Positions 33,643 through 41,354 of a stretch of 62,457 nt of DNA are shown here, one piece after another; the first letter of the stretch is position 1, and every line of letters begins with the position of its first letter. The notes beneath the pieces are model-generated. The model made no database searches. It saw only the letters and a list, made by a program, of their open reading frames with translations, and was not told the origin of the DNA. The position numbers and the translations under genes were made by a program. Source of the DNA: Oscillospiraceae bacterium (GTDB lineage: Bacteria > Bacillota > Clostridia > Oscillospirales > Ruminococcaceae); assembly GCA_024404815.1 (NCBI GenBank), contig JAKSPL010000010.1, forward strand, positions 1-62,457. Direction: 5' to 3'.

Positions 33643-34410
33643 TCATGGATTTTCATAGACATACAGAGGATGCGTGCCGCGGAGGGCAAACCCCTGCGAC
33701 TGCGCCAACCGCTTGGATGCCTCGTTGCTGACATGGCACTGCCACACGGGGATCTGTCCGCGCCGCAGGCTCTCTGCGATCATGCATGAAACCACACGTC
33801 TGCCATAACCCATGCCGCGAAATGCTTCTGCGGTTTCAACACCGATGTCTACGTATGCATGGGAAATACCTGCCGAGAATGCACAGGCGGCAAACTTTCC
33901 CTCGCGGAACACACAGAAACCAAAGCCGTTTTGCAGAAACTGCGCGGCTGAATCCCATGAAAACCGCGGTGTGATCCGTCCTGCCAGTTGATCATAATTC
34001 TCTGCGGTGATTGGTTCTATCTCCGTATCTGCGAGGATTTCAGCCTGTTTCTTTTCAGCAAACGAAAACATATGCTGCTCCTGCTTTCGAATATGCCCAT
34101 CCGCCAAAAGCAGCTGCTCCAAGTGTTCATCCGTTCCTGCTTCGAGTGCTAGCCGCCCCCTGTGATTCGGACGGGGATTTCGCATAAAGCCAACGATTTC
34201 ACGTACAAAGTCCTCATGCAATTCCCCTGCCGTAAAGCCAAAGCCGCAGGTATGCCAATAGAGCAGCGTATGCGGATGTTCCGCAGAATCCGCAAAGATC
34301 TCACCCGATTGAAAGCCCTCCGCGATTGACAGCGGATAGACCGTATCGACCGCGACCTGCTTTGCCATTTCCGCCGCCAGCGGATAATCAGATTTTTTCA
34401 GCAGTTCCAT
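33643..34410 (-). CDS. GNAT-family N-acetyltransferase
   Basis: A 255-residue protein. The acetyl-CoA binding motif A is clear (VETAEAFRGMGYGRRVV), followed by the C-terminal strand SNEASKRLAQSQGFALRG. The N-terminal 120 residues form a divergent second half, as in the PF12746 GNAT_acetyltran group. The acceptor substrate is unknown. The start overlaps the end of the Lgt-like gene by 23 bases, so translation is probably coupled. Confidence 0.8.
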   Translation of the reverse strand: MELLKKSDYPLAAEMAKQVAVDTVYPLSIAEGFQSGEIFADSAEHPHTLLYWHTCGFGFTAGELHEDFVREIVGFMRNPRPNHRGRLALEAGTDEHLEQLLLADGHIRKQEQHMFSFAEKKQAEILADTEIEPITAENYDQLAGRITPRFSWDSAAQFLQNGFGFCVFREGKFAACAFSAGISHAYVDIGVETAEAFRGMGYGRRVVSCMIAESLRRGQIPVWQCHVSNEASKRLAQSQGFALRGTHPLYVYENP

Positions 34411-35092
34411 TTGTTTTGCTCCTTACCATCCAAAGCCACACACAGCCGATGAGCGCACAGATACCGCAAAGTATCTGCGTCAGAGAAATCGTCTGCCCGA
34501 TATGTGACTCCCGCAAAAATTCCAGCAGAAATTTCATCACAGCTGACAAAATGAATATTATCGGTGCGGCGTACTGTTTCTGCCGCGCATAGCAGTACAG
34601 CCCGACACAGAAAATCAGAAAAAACACAACGGATTCTGCAAGCTGTATCGGAAAAACGCCGCCCTCCGATGCAAACTGCCCCGTATATGTCACGCTGCAT
34701 ATCCCGTCATATGGGATACCGCGGCAGCATCCTGCCCCAAAGCACCCCAGTTTGCCGATGCTGTACATCAGCGGAAGCACAAGTGTGGTATGTACCGCCA
34801 TTCTGCCGCCGATTTTCTGGTAGTTCACGATCAGCGACACCGCAAGCACCGCCGCATACATTCCCATCAAGCCGCCCAGCGAGGACAAACCCATCTCCTG
34901 AAAACCGCTTGTGACAAAAGTCAGCAGGAAACCGCCGAAACAGCTTGTCACCATGCTGAATATCCCCAGATACCGCGCGACCTTTCGCTGAATGCCGCTG
35001 TAAATATTCAAAATATATACTCCGACCGCGCCGCCCAGCAGCGACAGCAGTATCATCACTCCATAGAGTGAAAAATCTGTATCAATTCTCAT
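34388..35092 (-). CDS. Lgt-like membrane protein (divergent prolipoprotein diacylglyceryl transferase paralogue)
   Basis: A 234-residue polytopic membrane protein with about seven hydrophobic segments. IGKLGCFGAGCCRGIPYDG followed by FPIQLAES matches the Lgt core around its signature, but the canonical N-terminal His-Gly and GNFINGEL-type segments are missing and the protein is shorter than true Lgt (about 260-300 residues). So it is either a specialised lipid transferase or a Lgt-fold protein with another function. It is the second gene of a three-gene operon. Confidence 0.7.
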   Translation of the reverse strand: MRIDTDFSLYGVMILLSLLGGAVGVYILNIYSGIQRKVARYLGIFSMVTSCFGGFLLTFVTSGFQEMGLSSLGGLMGMYAAVLAVSLIVNYQKIGGRMAVHTTLVLPLMYSIGKLGCFGAGCCRGIPYDGICSVTYTGQFASEGGVFPIQLAESVVFFLIFCVGLYCYARQKQYAAPIIFILSAVMKFLLEFLRESHIGQTISLTQILCGICALIGCVWLWMVRSKTNGTAEKI

Positions 35093-35098
35093 ACGCTT

Positions 35099-35650
35099 TC
35101 AAAAATAACAATGTGGGGAGAACGTCCAGTTGAAACACGCCGAACACGCCAGATAACTCATCATAACAACCCCATACATCACATATAACACAATTTGCAG
35201 AATAAGCAATATCTTTCCAAGCTTGTTGCGCGGATACTTCGCGCAGAGAACACCTAACACCACACCCGACGCAATGCCGAAGAAACTAAGCACGCCCAAT
35301 ACACCTGACGGTACATCGCCCGTGAAAAACATATACAGCACGATCACAACCTGTGCAGCGATCAAGCCCAGTCCGATATATGCTAGCACCATGCCGTCAC
35401 CTGAAGGCTGTGATTTTGTCTGAATAAAGTTGGTCATATCAATGACTTCCTGTCCCTGTCCGCCGTAATACTGAATATGCCACAGTTCATCCTGATTCAG
35501 ATAGTGTATCATTCTGCCGTCCGACAGCCGCCGTTCAAAACCGCATTGTTTCAGCGTTTCTTCCTTCACCCCATCAGGCGCAAGCAATACAGGCGAACCA
35601 TTATATACTTCATAGGTACAGCCTTTGACGCTGTAATAATCAATAATCAT
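35099..35650 (-). CDS. Hypothetical membrane protein
   Basis: A 183-residue protein. ATG 35650 has AAAGGAG at correct spacing; longer frames upstream cross the promoter. A soluble N-terminal half (about 85 residues) is followed by three hydrophobic segments (about 92-112, 120-140, 150-170) and a Cys-containing C-terminus. Not recognised. First gene of the operon with the Lgt-like and GNAT genes, 6 bases before the next start. Confidence 0.55.
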   Translation of the reverse strand: MIIDYYSVKGCTYEVYNGSPVLLAPDGVKEETLKQCGFERRLSDGRMIHYLNQDELWHIQYYGGQGQEVIDMTNFIQTKSQPSGDGMVLAYIGLGLIAAQVVIVLYMFFTGDVPSGVLGVLSFFGIASGVVLGVLCAKYPRNKLGKILLILQIVLYVMYGVVMMSYLACSACFNWTFSPHCYF

Positions 35651-35690
35651 CAGGATACTCCTTTCTTCATTTGTGATTGATTTCAACTTC

Positions 35691-35719
35691 ATCATACCAC
35701 AACATCCGCTGAATGTCAA
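35691..35719 (-). promoter_or_regulatory. Sigma-A promoter of the three-gene leftward operon
   Basis: On the - strand TTGACA (35714-35719), 17 bases, TATGAT (35691-35696). Confidence 0.8.
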
Positions 35720-35745
35720 CCAATTTGACTTTTTCACAAAAGGGG

Positions 35746-35775
35746 TTGACAAATACCGCGCTTCGAATGTATAAT
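35746..35775 (+). promoter_or_regulatory. Sigma-A promoter of the DUF5131 gene
   Basis: TTGACA (35746-35751), 18 bases, TATAAT (35770-35775), divergent from the promoter above. Confidence 0.85.
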
Positions 35776-35823
35776 AAAAGAACAGTATCCGAACATATAT
35801 TCTGTATCTGAAAGGAGGACGTA

Positions 35824-36672
35824 ATGCTCGAACACATCTGGAATCCATGGCACGGCTGCCGCAAATACAGCGAGGGCTGTCTGCATTGCTATATGTTCTA
35901 CCTCGATGCACAGCGCGGCAAAGACGGCGGTGACATCTACCGCACAAAAACAAATTTCAACCTGCCGCTCAAAAAAACACGCGCAGGAGAATACAAGATC
36001 CCATCGGGCAGTACCGTTCATGTCTGCCTGACCAGCGACTTTTTCCTCGAAGAAGCGGACGCATGGCGCGGAGAAGTCTGGGCAATGATACGGCAGCGGC
36101 AGGATGTACAATTCTGGCTGCAAACCAAACGGGCAGAGCGTGTCGCAGACTGTCTGCCGCCAGACTGGGGCGCGGACTATGACCATGTGAGCCTTTGCTT
36201 CACCGCAGAAAACCAGAAACGTGCAGATGAACGTATCCCCATTCTGCTTGACCTGCCGTTTCGTGAGAAAAATATCATGTGTGCGCCGATGCTGGAACAG
36301 ATCACGCTCGACAAATATCTGCGTACAGGACAGATCCGCAAAGTACTCGTAGACGGCGAAAACTACGATGGGAACCGTCCGCTCGACTATGCTTGGGTGG
36401 AATCGCTCTATCGGGAATGCCTTGCAAACAACGTCCTATTTGATTTTGTCGGTATCGGAAATTATTTCATCAAAGACGGCAGAGTGTACCATGTCTGCAA
36501 GGCGTATCAGCATTTACAGGCACGCAAATCAGGCTTGCAGATTCCGCCTGTCGATACGAATATTCCCATGCAGCCGCGATGCCGTACCTGTCCGCGCAAC
36601 GCAAGCTGCAACGGCTGCAAGCAATGCGGAAAATGCCTGCCGCCTGTCAAGCAACAAAAACACCGTCCCTGA
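35824..36672 (+). CDS. DUF5131 (phage Gp37/Gp68-like) protein with radical-SAM-like cysteine motif
   Basis: A 282-residue protein. It opens with WNPWHGCRKYSEGCLHCYMF, the conserved start of the DUF5131 family, whose Cys pattern C-x5-GC-x2-CY resembles a radical SAM cluster site. Other family blocks are TSDFFLEEAD, FWLQTKRAERV and VLVDGENY. The C-terminus adds a Cys-rich tail (CRTCPRNASCNGCKQCGKC) that could hold a second iron-sulfur cluster or zinc. The family is found in phages and bacteria with unknown reaction. It is a single-gene transcript. Confidence 0.8.
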   Translation: MLEHIWNPWHGCRKYSEGCLHCYMFYLDAQRGKDGGDIYRTKTNFNLPLKKTRAGEYKIPSGSTVHVCLTSDFFLEEADAWRGEVWAMIRQRQDVQFWLQTKRAERVADCLPPDWGADYDHVSLCFTAENQKRADERIPILLDLPFREKNIMCAPMLEQITLDKYLRTGQIRKVLVDGENYDGNRPLDYAWVESLYRECLANNVLFDFVGIGNYFIKDGRVYHVCKAYQHLQARKSGLQIPPVDTNIPMQPRCRTCPRNASCNGCKQCGKCLPPVKQQKHRP

Positions 36673-36702
36673 CTATGAACAGTCAAGGACGGTGTTTTTT
36701 GT
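36656..36702. terminator. Bidirectional terminator between convergent transcripts
   Basis: Arms AAAAACACCGTCC and GGACGGTGTTTTT flanking an inner ACT/AGT pairing. It ends the DUF5131 gene and the leftward surface-protein operon. Confidence 0.85.
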
Positions 36703-36709
36703 TGCTGAT

Positions 36710-37168
36710 TCAGAAAAGATCTATTTCGGGAAGTTCATTTTCATCTCTGGATGCAGTTGCAGGAGAGGATTCTGTCTGCTGTTTGGTCGTTTGGCTCTGC
36801 GTTGTTGTCGTGCTCTGCTCCGTTTTCTTGGTTTCGGAAGCTGTGCTGACAGACGCAGATGTTTCGCTCTGCTGTACAGACGAATTCTCAGCTGACGGTG
36901 TTGTTTTTGCCGTCGCAGACGTTTTTTCCGTACTGCTGCTGTTTTCCGTCTTTTCAGATGCTGTCGTTGTCTGCTCCGCAGAAGTCGTCTGCTTTGCAGT
37001 AGTTTCCTCTGCATCCGTTTCTTCTGCTGTGGTATCTGTGGTCGTCACAGCCGTTGTGGTCTGCGTTGTCTGCGATGTTTCTTCAGGCTGCGGATTCTTT
37101 TTGCTGCCGCATCCTGTCAGCAGGACTGCTGTTCCCAAAAGTCCCGCAAGCCAAATTCGTTTCTTCAT
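36710..37168 (-). CDS. Thr/Ser-rich lipoprotein, last gene of the surface-protein operon
   Basis: 152 residues. Lipoprotein signal MKKRIWLAGLLGTAVLLTGC with the lipobox Cys at residue 20. The mature part is almost entirely Thr, Ser, Glu, Lys and Gln, so it is an extended, probably glycosylatable wall spacer without a folded domain. It ends ENELPEIDLF, very like the end of the 36-residue peptide encoded just upstream. ATG 37168 is chosen because the signal peptide starts there and GAGGCG lies before it. Confidence 0.75.
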   Translation of the reverse strand: MKKRIWLAGLLGTAVLLTGCGSKKNPQPEETSQTTQTTTAVTTTDTTAEETDAEETTAKQTTSAEQTTTASEKTENSSSTEKTSATAKTTPSAENSSVQQSETSASVSTASETKKTEQSTTTTQSQTTKQQTESSPATASRDENELPEIDLF

Positions 37169-37190
37169 TGTTTTCGCCTCTTTCATACGT

Positions 37191-37218
37191 CTGCCGCAGG
37201 CTTTTACACCTGCGGCAG
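37191..37218. other. Intercistronic hairpin
   Basis: A perfect 10-bp stem CTGCCGCAGG (37191-37200) and CCTGCGGCAG (37209-37218), loop 8. There is no T-run, so it is more likely an mRNA processing or stability element between the peptide and lipoprotein genes than a terminator. Confidence 0.6.
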
Positions 37219-37225
37219 TCATCAG

Positions 37226-37336
37226 TTATTCAAACAAGTCCATTTCAGGTATTTCGTCACCTTCCAGAGAATGCGTCAGAATATCTGCGTTTGCAAATTC
37301 GATGATTTCCAATTCCGGTTCATAATATTTCTCCAT
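37226..37336 (-). CDS. 36-residue peptide with conserved-looking C-terminal acidic tail
   Basis: MEKYYEPELEIIEFANADIL is followed by a Ser/Glu-rich tail ending EIPEMDLFE. A very strong AGGAGGG site lies 6 bases before the ATG. I recall similar small proteins (M-x-K-Y-x-x-P-x-L-E-x-x-x-F) near surface-protein genes of gut Clostridia, with no function assigned. It lies 16 bases after the 1309-residue surface protein gene. The opening recalls leader parts of modified peptides, but no modifying enzyme is encoded nearby. Confidence 0.65.
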   Translation of the reverse strand: MEKYYEPELEIIEFANADILTHSLEGDEIPEMDLFE

Positions 37337-37352
37337 AGCGTTCCCTCCTGCA

Positions 37353-40300
37353 TCAGTTTGCGGTGCTGAAATACGCCTCGGCAGCTTCCCAATAGAGATA
37401 CAGCGCCTTGACGAGGTTATCCATTGCCGCAGTCGGCGGATTCTTGTGAACTGCATTGACATAGCTGAGCGCGGAATAGGTAATGGTACAATCACCAACC
37501 TGAACAGTATGCGTTTCGTCCAGATCCTTTGCTGCAATATTGAACACATCCACAGCATATTCTTTGGTGTCTGCGAAATTCTTCGGTGTCACAGATGCAT
37601 TGTCCAGTTTGAACGCATAGTTTGCGATTGATTTTTCGGTCTCAAAGCTCAGTCTTGCGGTCGTTTCTGTTTTCAGCAGCAGCGACATCGAACGAAGTGT
37701 CAAGCCCTCGGGGAGGTCGCCTGTCTTTGTAGCTGCATATTTTGTGAAGTCCACAGAATCCGCAGCACTCAGATACGCTTCGCTGTCCGCATCCGACATC
37801 GGTGTAAAGGCTTCCAGATTGTAGCCGAAATGAATCTGTGCATACTCGCCGTAGTTCAGCATTTTTCTGCCCAGTTCGCCCAGCGCATCCGTTCTGTCTT
37901 TGATGGCATTCAGGTAATCCGCTACACAAATCGTGAGGCTTGTACCCTTGTTTTCTCCTTTGTTGTTGAACAGCGTCACAGCTGTGCCTTCTGCATCGTT
38001 CAGCACAAGAACAATGTCATCGTGCATTTCCTTTGCATTGACCCAGTAGGTGAATTTATATCTGCCGTCGGACTGCTTTGCGCCTGCAACACCAAACTCC
38101 TCATCGTTGAGGGTAACTGTCGCACCGTCTGCAATCCCCTGCGGAATCACCAGATAGAAATTCATGCCGATATCGCCGTTCAGCGTCACGCTGGCTGTAT
38201 CCAGAATCACGTTTTCATTGCTGACAGAAACAGCAATTTTCCGTTCGATCCTGTGCGTTTCCGCATTATAGCCGTTGATCAGGCTGTAATCGTAGTTCTC
38301 ATCGTCTGCCGCACAGTATGCAAGATATTCTCCGCCGTTGACAGACGGTACGATCGAAGCATCAGCCCACTGCCAAGCCGCATCCGAAAGGCGCGAATCA
38401 GACAGCTTCTGACCATACTGCAAAGGAGCAGCTGTCGGGGTTGCCGTGTTAGCTGCCGGTCCCTTTGCTGAAGTAAATTGCAGGATTATGGATTCCTTTT
38501 TGCCGTTGCCTGCGATAATGTCGATCTGCAAGTCAAACGTGCCGACAACACTCGGTGTACCCTTGAGGACATTGCCGTCAATGTACAAACCGTAGTCGGT
38601 CGTGCTGTTCACATAGAAAGACACGCCGTTGACCGCAGAAGCATTGGTTACATACTCTGCAAGCGAAATATCGCTCATTGCTTTTCCTCTTTTCACGGAA
38701 AAGCTGGTTTTCTTAGAAGTGTCCAGTTCAATGGAATGAATCACAAGCGAAACCTTCACTTTGCAGTCCGAGGAGATCTTGGAAAGCGGAACGGAAAGTT
38801 CCTCATCGTTGTCCACATTGATATACTTGTACTCGTTTGCCGTATCCAGTCCTGCAAGCACCTGATTCAGAATACCTGCATCGGAGTTAGTATATACGGT
38901 TTCGGGAAGCGAGATCTTTTCCGAATCGGTGGAGAGGCTCACCATGTAGACAGGCATTCCGCCCAGTGTCGGCATTGCATCCACACCGATCTGCTGTCCC
39001 CAGCCGTCGCCCAGTTTCTTTGCGGTTTCGCCGTTTTTCAGGCTTTCCGCAGACGTGTCGTTCAGCGTCACACAGTTCTCTGCATCCGCCGAAGCCGCAG
39101 AACCGACAGTATCCAGTTCCGCTTTGTTTGCAAGAATGCTCAGACAGCTTTCAACTGCCGCAGTATCCTCACATTCGCCAACGACTGCGCCTGCTGTGGT
39201 GCTGCCGTCCGCTTCGATCGTGCCGTTGAATGCACAATTCTGAATCGTACTTGTGCCGGTCGCCTTACCTGCGATACCGCCCGTAGAGGAAGCATTGCTG
39301 ATGTAGGAATCTGCAACAACGACATTCTTGACCGTACAGTTTTCCAGCGTTCCAAACAGACCGGACGGTGCGGCATCCTCCTCAGCATTGTCCACATACA
39401 GACCGCTGATGGTGTAGCCCTGACCGTCGAACGTGAGGTTCTTCGCGTTCATCGGTGTCCATTCCTCTGCGCTGCTGTTTGCAAGTGCGCCGCTTTCGTT
39501 CAGCAGGGATTCGTTCAGGGTAATATCATTGCACAAAACAGCGTCCAGTTCTTCGCCCTTGTTCAGCTGTTCTGCGTACCAGAGAAGATTACCCTCGTTT
39601 TTGATCTGACAGCCGCCGTTTTCTTCGTCGTACTGCGGTTCTTCATATGCGCCGCAGACATCGCAGATACCATCGGTCGCCTGTCCGACATGCGCACTTT
39701 CCTTCGTGCTGTCATTGGTACCGGTTTTTCCGACTCCCTGACAGTCATCGACCACATAGATCGTGCCATGTTCAGAATTCGGAACAGGGAATTCATCGGG
39801 TTCTTCACCGTTGTCGAAATTCTGGAACCAGACATCGCTGCCCAGTTTGTCGTTCATCATCCTGCCCAGCACACCGCTGATGGCATAGCGGCTGTCAAAT
39901 GCGGTGACTTCGGAATCTTCCGCTTCCGTCACAGGGAGATAATCATACCATGTGGTCGATTCATTGTATTTCATAATTTTGTACGCCATTGCATGATCGC
40001 TTGTCGGGTTGTAGTAACAGTTTTCGATTGAACCGTTATCATACTGAAGTTCACAGATCGCGCCAAACGATCCGTTTCCGACACAGTAGCAGTTGGAAAT
40101 AACAGCATCTACGGTGGTTTCAGTAGGATCATATGCCGATTCATCGCGGCCATTGTTGTTTACAAGATAATTGCCTTCGACAAAGCAGTAAGTAATCTCG
40201 CCCTCGTTCGTTTGAACGATGGTAGCGTTTCCGTCCGTCAGACCGAGATTGCAAATGGTGCTGCCGTAGCGGTTTTCTTTGAACAGATACTCATTTTCCA

Positions 40301-41282
40301 GTCCGCTAATGACATGACCTTGTCCGTCGAATACGGCGCTTTTCAGATCCCTTTCCGGCAAAGTCTGTCCGTCAGCTGCAATATTCGCTGTCAGCTTTGC
40401 GCCGAGATCATATTCCGTATACGGATCCCACTCGATCTGCCGTTTGTTTTCGAAATACCAGCTCAGTTCACCGAAATTGCTGATCTCACAGTAATCATCG
40501 TGCAGATTGTCGGGTGTACCGTTGTCATTGATTTTCGGTTCACTGTTCTTGCCGCAGTTCGTGCAGATACCGTTTTCATAGTAGCTGACGCCTTCCGGCG
40601 TTTCGTGGGTACATTCCGCAATGGTATAATACAGAGTCGCATAATCGCTAAAATTCAGATGATAGTGGTCTGCATATTCAGGCTTCATCCGATAGGTGAT
40701 CGAATATGTTCCCGGTTCTTCTGCTGAAAAAGTACCCTCTGCTGTGCAGTACGTGGAAAAATCCTTTTCCAGCTTCGGGGACTGTGCAACACCCTTTTGA
40801 TAGGGCAGCGTGTCCTGCACAAATGTCGGTGTGCCCAGATTGATCGAACCGATCACAAAAGAAATAGCCTTGTCGGATGTATCGGGTTCTTCCCACCAGT
40901 TTACTTTCCAGTAATAGCCGTCTTTGAGTTGGGCAACCAGCGAATACTCGCCGATTTCCTTTGCGCTGATCCTGCCTTGCGAATCCACGATCAGTTCTCC
41001 GGAATCAAGCGGCAGCAAACCGAGTTCATTATCCTCGCCTTCGCCGATATCCATGCCTGCCGGCATGATGATATAGCCCAGATCCGCATCGGAAGAATAT
41101 ACTTTTCCGGGTTCATATTCATAATACACATAGTCGCCCGTATATGTCTGACAATCATTCTGATTCTGCTGCCATGGCCATGCGCATTCCGTTTCCGCAA
41201 ACGCCGCATAGCTTGGGCACATCATCAGAACAGCCGCTGCCGCTGTCAAAGCCGCAGCAGTCCGCTGAATTGTTGTTTTCAT
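37353..41282 (-). CDS. Large secreted surface protein (1309 residues) with shared C-terminal domain
   Basis: Signal peptide MKTTIQRTAAALTAAAAVLM to AFA. The body includes two Cys-containing modules of the kind ENGICTNCG and TDGICDVCG, each followed by a nearby 'isnxgeLxWyaexxN' segment, and GLUG-type beta-helix stretches (FDGQGHVISGL, FDGQGYTISGLYV, STGGIAGKA). Residues about 1026-1309 form a domain shared with the giant protein upstream (LNGDIGMNFYLVIP ... ALSYVNAV ... ALYLYWEAA). There is no LPXTG, SLH or dockerin motif, so this domain is a candidate for attachment or interaction. ATG 41282 starts the signal peptide. Second gene of the operon, 72 bases after the giant gene. Confidence 0.75.
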   Translation of the reverse strand: MKTTIQRTAAALTAAAAVLMMCPSYAAFAETECAWPWQQNQNDCQTYTGDYVYYEYEPGKVYSSDADLGYIIMPAGMDIGEGEDNELGLLPLDSGELIVDSQGRISAKEIGEYSLVAQLKDGYYWKVNWWEEPDTSDKAISFVIGSINLGTPTFVQDTLPYQKGVAQSPKLEKDFSTYCTAEGTFSAEEPGTYSITYRMKPEYADHYHLNFSDYATLYYTIAECTHETPEGVSYYENGICTNCGKNSEPKINDNGTPDNLHDDYCEISNFGELSWYFENKRQIEWDPYTEYDLGAKLTANIAADGQTLPERDLKSAVFDGQGHVISGLENEYLFKENRYGSTICNLGLTDGNATIVQTNEGEITYCFVEGNYLVNNNGRDESAYDPTETTVDAVISNCYCVGNGSFGAICELQYDNGSIENCYYNPTSDHAMAYKIMKYNESTTWYDYLPVTEAEDSEVTAFDSRYAISGVLGRMMNDKLGSDVWFQNFDNGEEPDEFPVPNSEHGTIYVVDDCQGVGKTGTNDSTKESAHVGQATDGICDVCGAYEEPQYDEENGGCQIKNEGNLLWYAEQLNKGEELDAVLCNDITLNESLLNESGALANSSAEEWTPMNAKNLTFDGQGYTISGLYVDNAEEDAAPSGLFGTLENCTVKNVVVADSYISNASSTGGIAGKATGTSTIQNCAFNGTIEADGSTTAGAVVGECEDTAAVESCLSILANKAELDTVGSAASADAENCVTLNDTSAESLKNGETAKKLGDGWGQQIGVDAMPTLGGMPVYMVSLSTDSEKISLPETVYTNSDAGILNQVLAGLDTANEYKYINVDNDEELSVPLSKISSDCKVKVSLVIHSIELDTSKKTSFSVKRGKAMSDISLAEYVTNASAVNGVSFYVNSTTDYGLYIDGNVLKGTPSVVGTFDLQIDIIAGNGKKESIILQFTSAKGPAANTATPTAAPLQYGQKLSDSRLSDAAWQWADASIVPSVNGGEYLAYCAADDENYDYSLINGYNAETHRIERKIAVSVSNENVILDTASVTLNGDIGMNFYLVIPQGIADGATVTLNDEEFGVAGAKQSDGRYKFTYWVNAKEMHDDIVLVLNDAEGTAVTLFNNKGENKGTSLTICVADYLNAIKDRTDALGELGRKMLNYGEYAQIHFGYNLEAFTPMSDADSEAYLSAADSVDFTKYAATKTGDLPEGLTLRSMSLLLKTETTARLSFETEKSIANYAFKLDNASVTPKNFADTKEYAVDVFNIAAKDLDETHTVQVGDCTITYSALSYVNAVHKNPPTAAMDNLVKALYLYWEAAEAYFSTAN

Positions 41283-41354
41283 AGCCTCATCTCTTTCTCC
41301 ATAGTGTGAAAGCAGGGTTGGGCGGCGGTTTCCCACCGCCCGCTGCCTGTTCGA

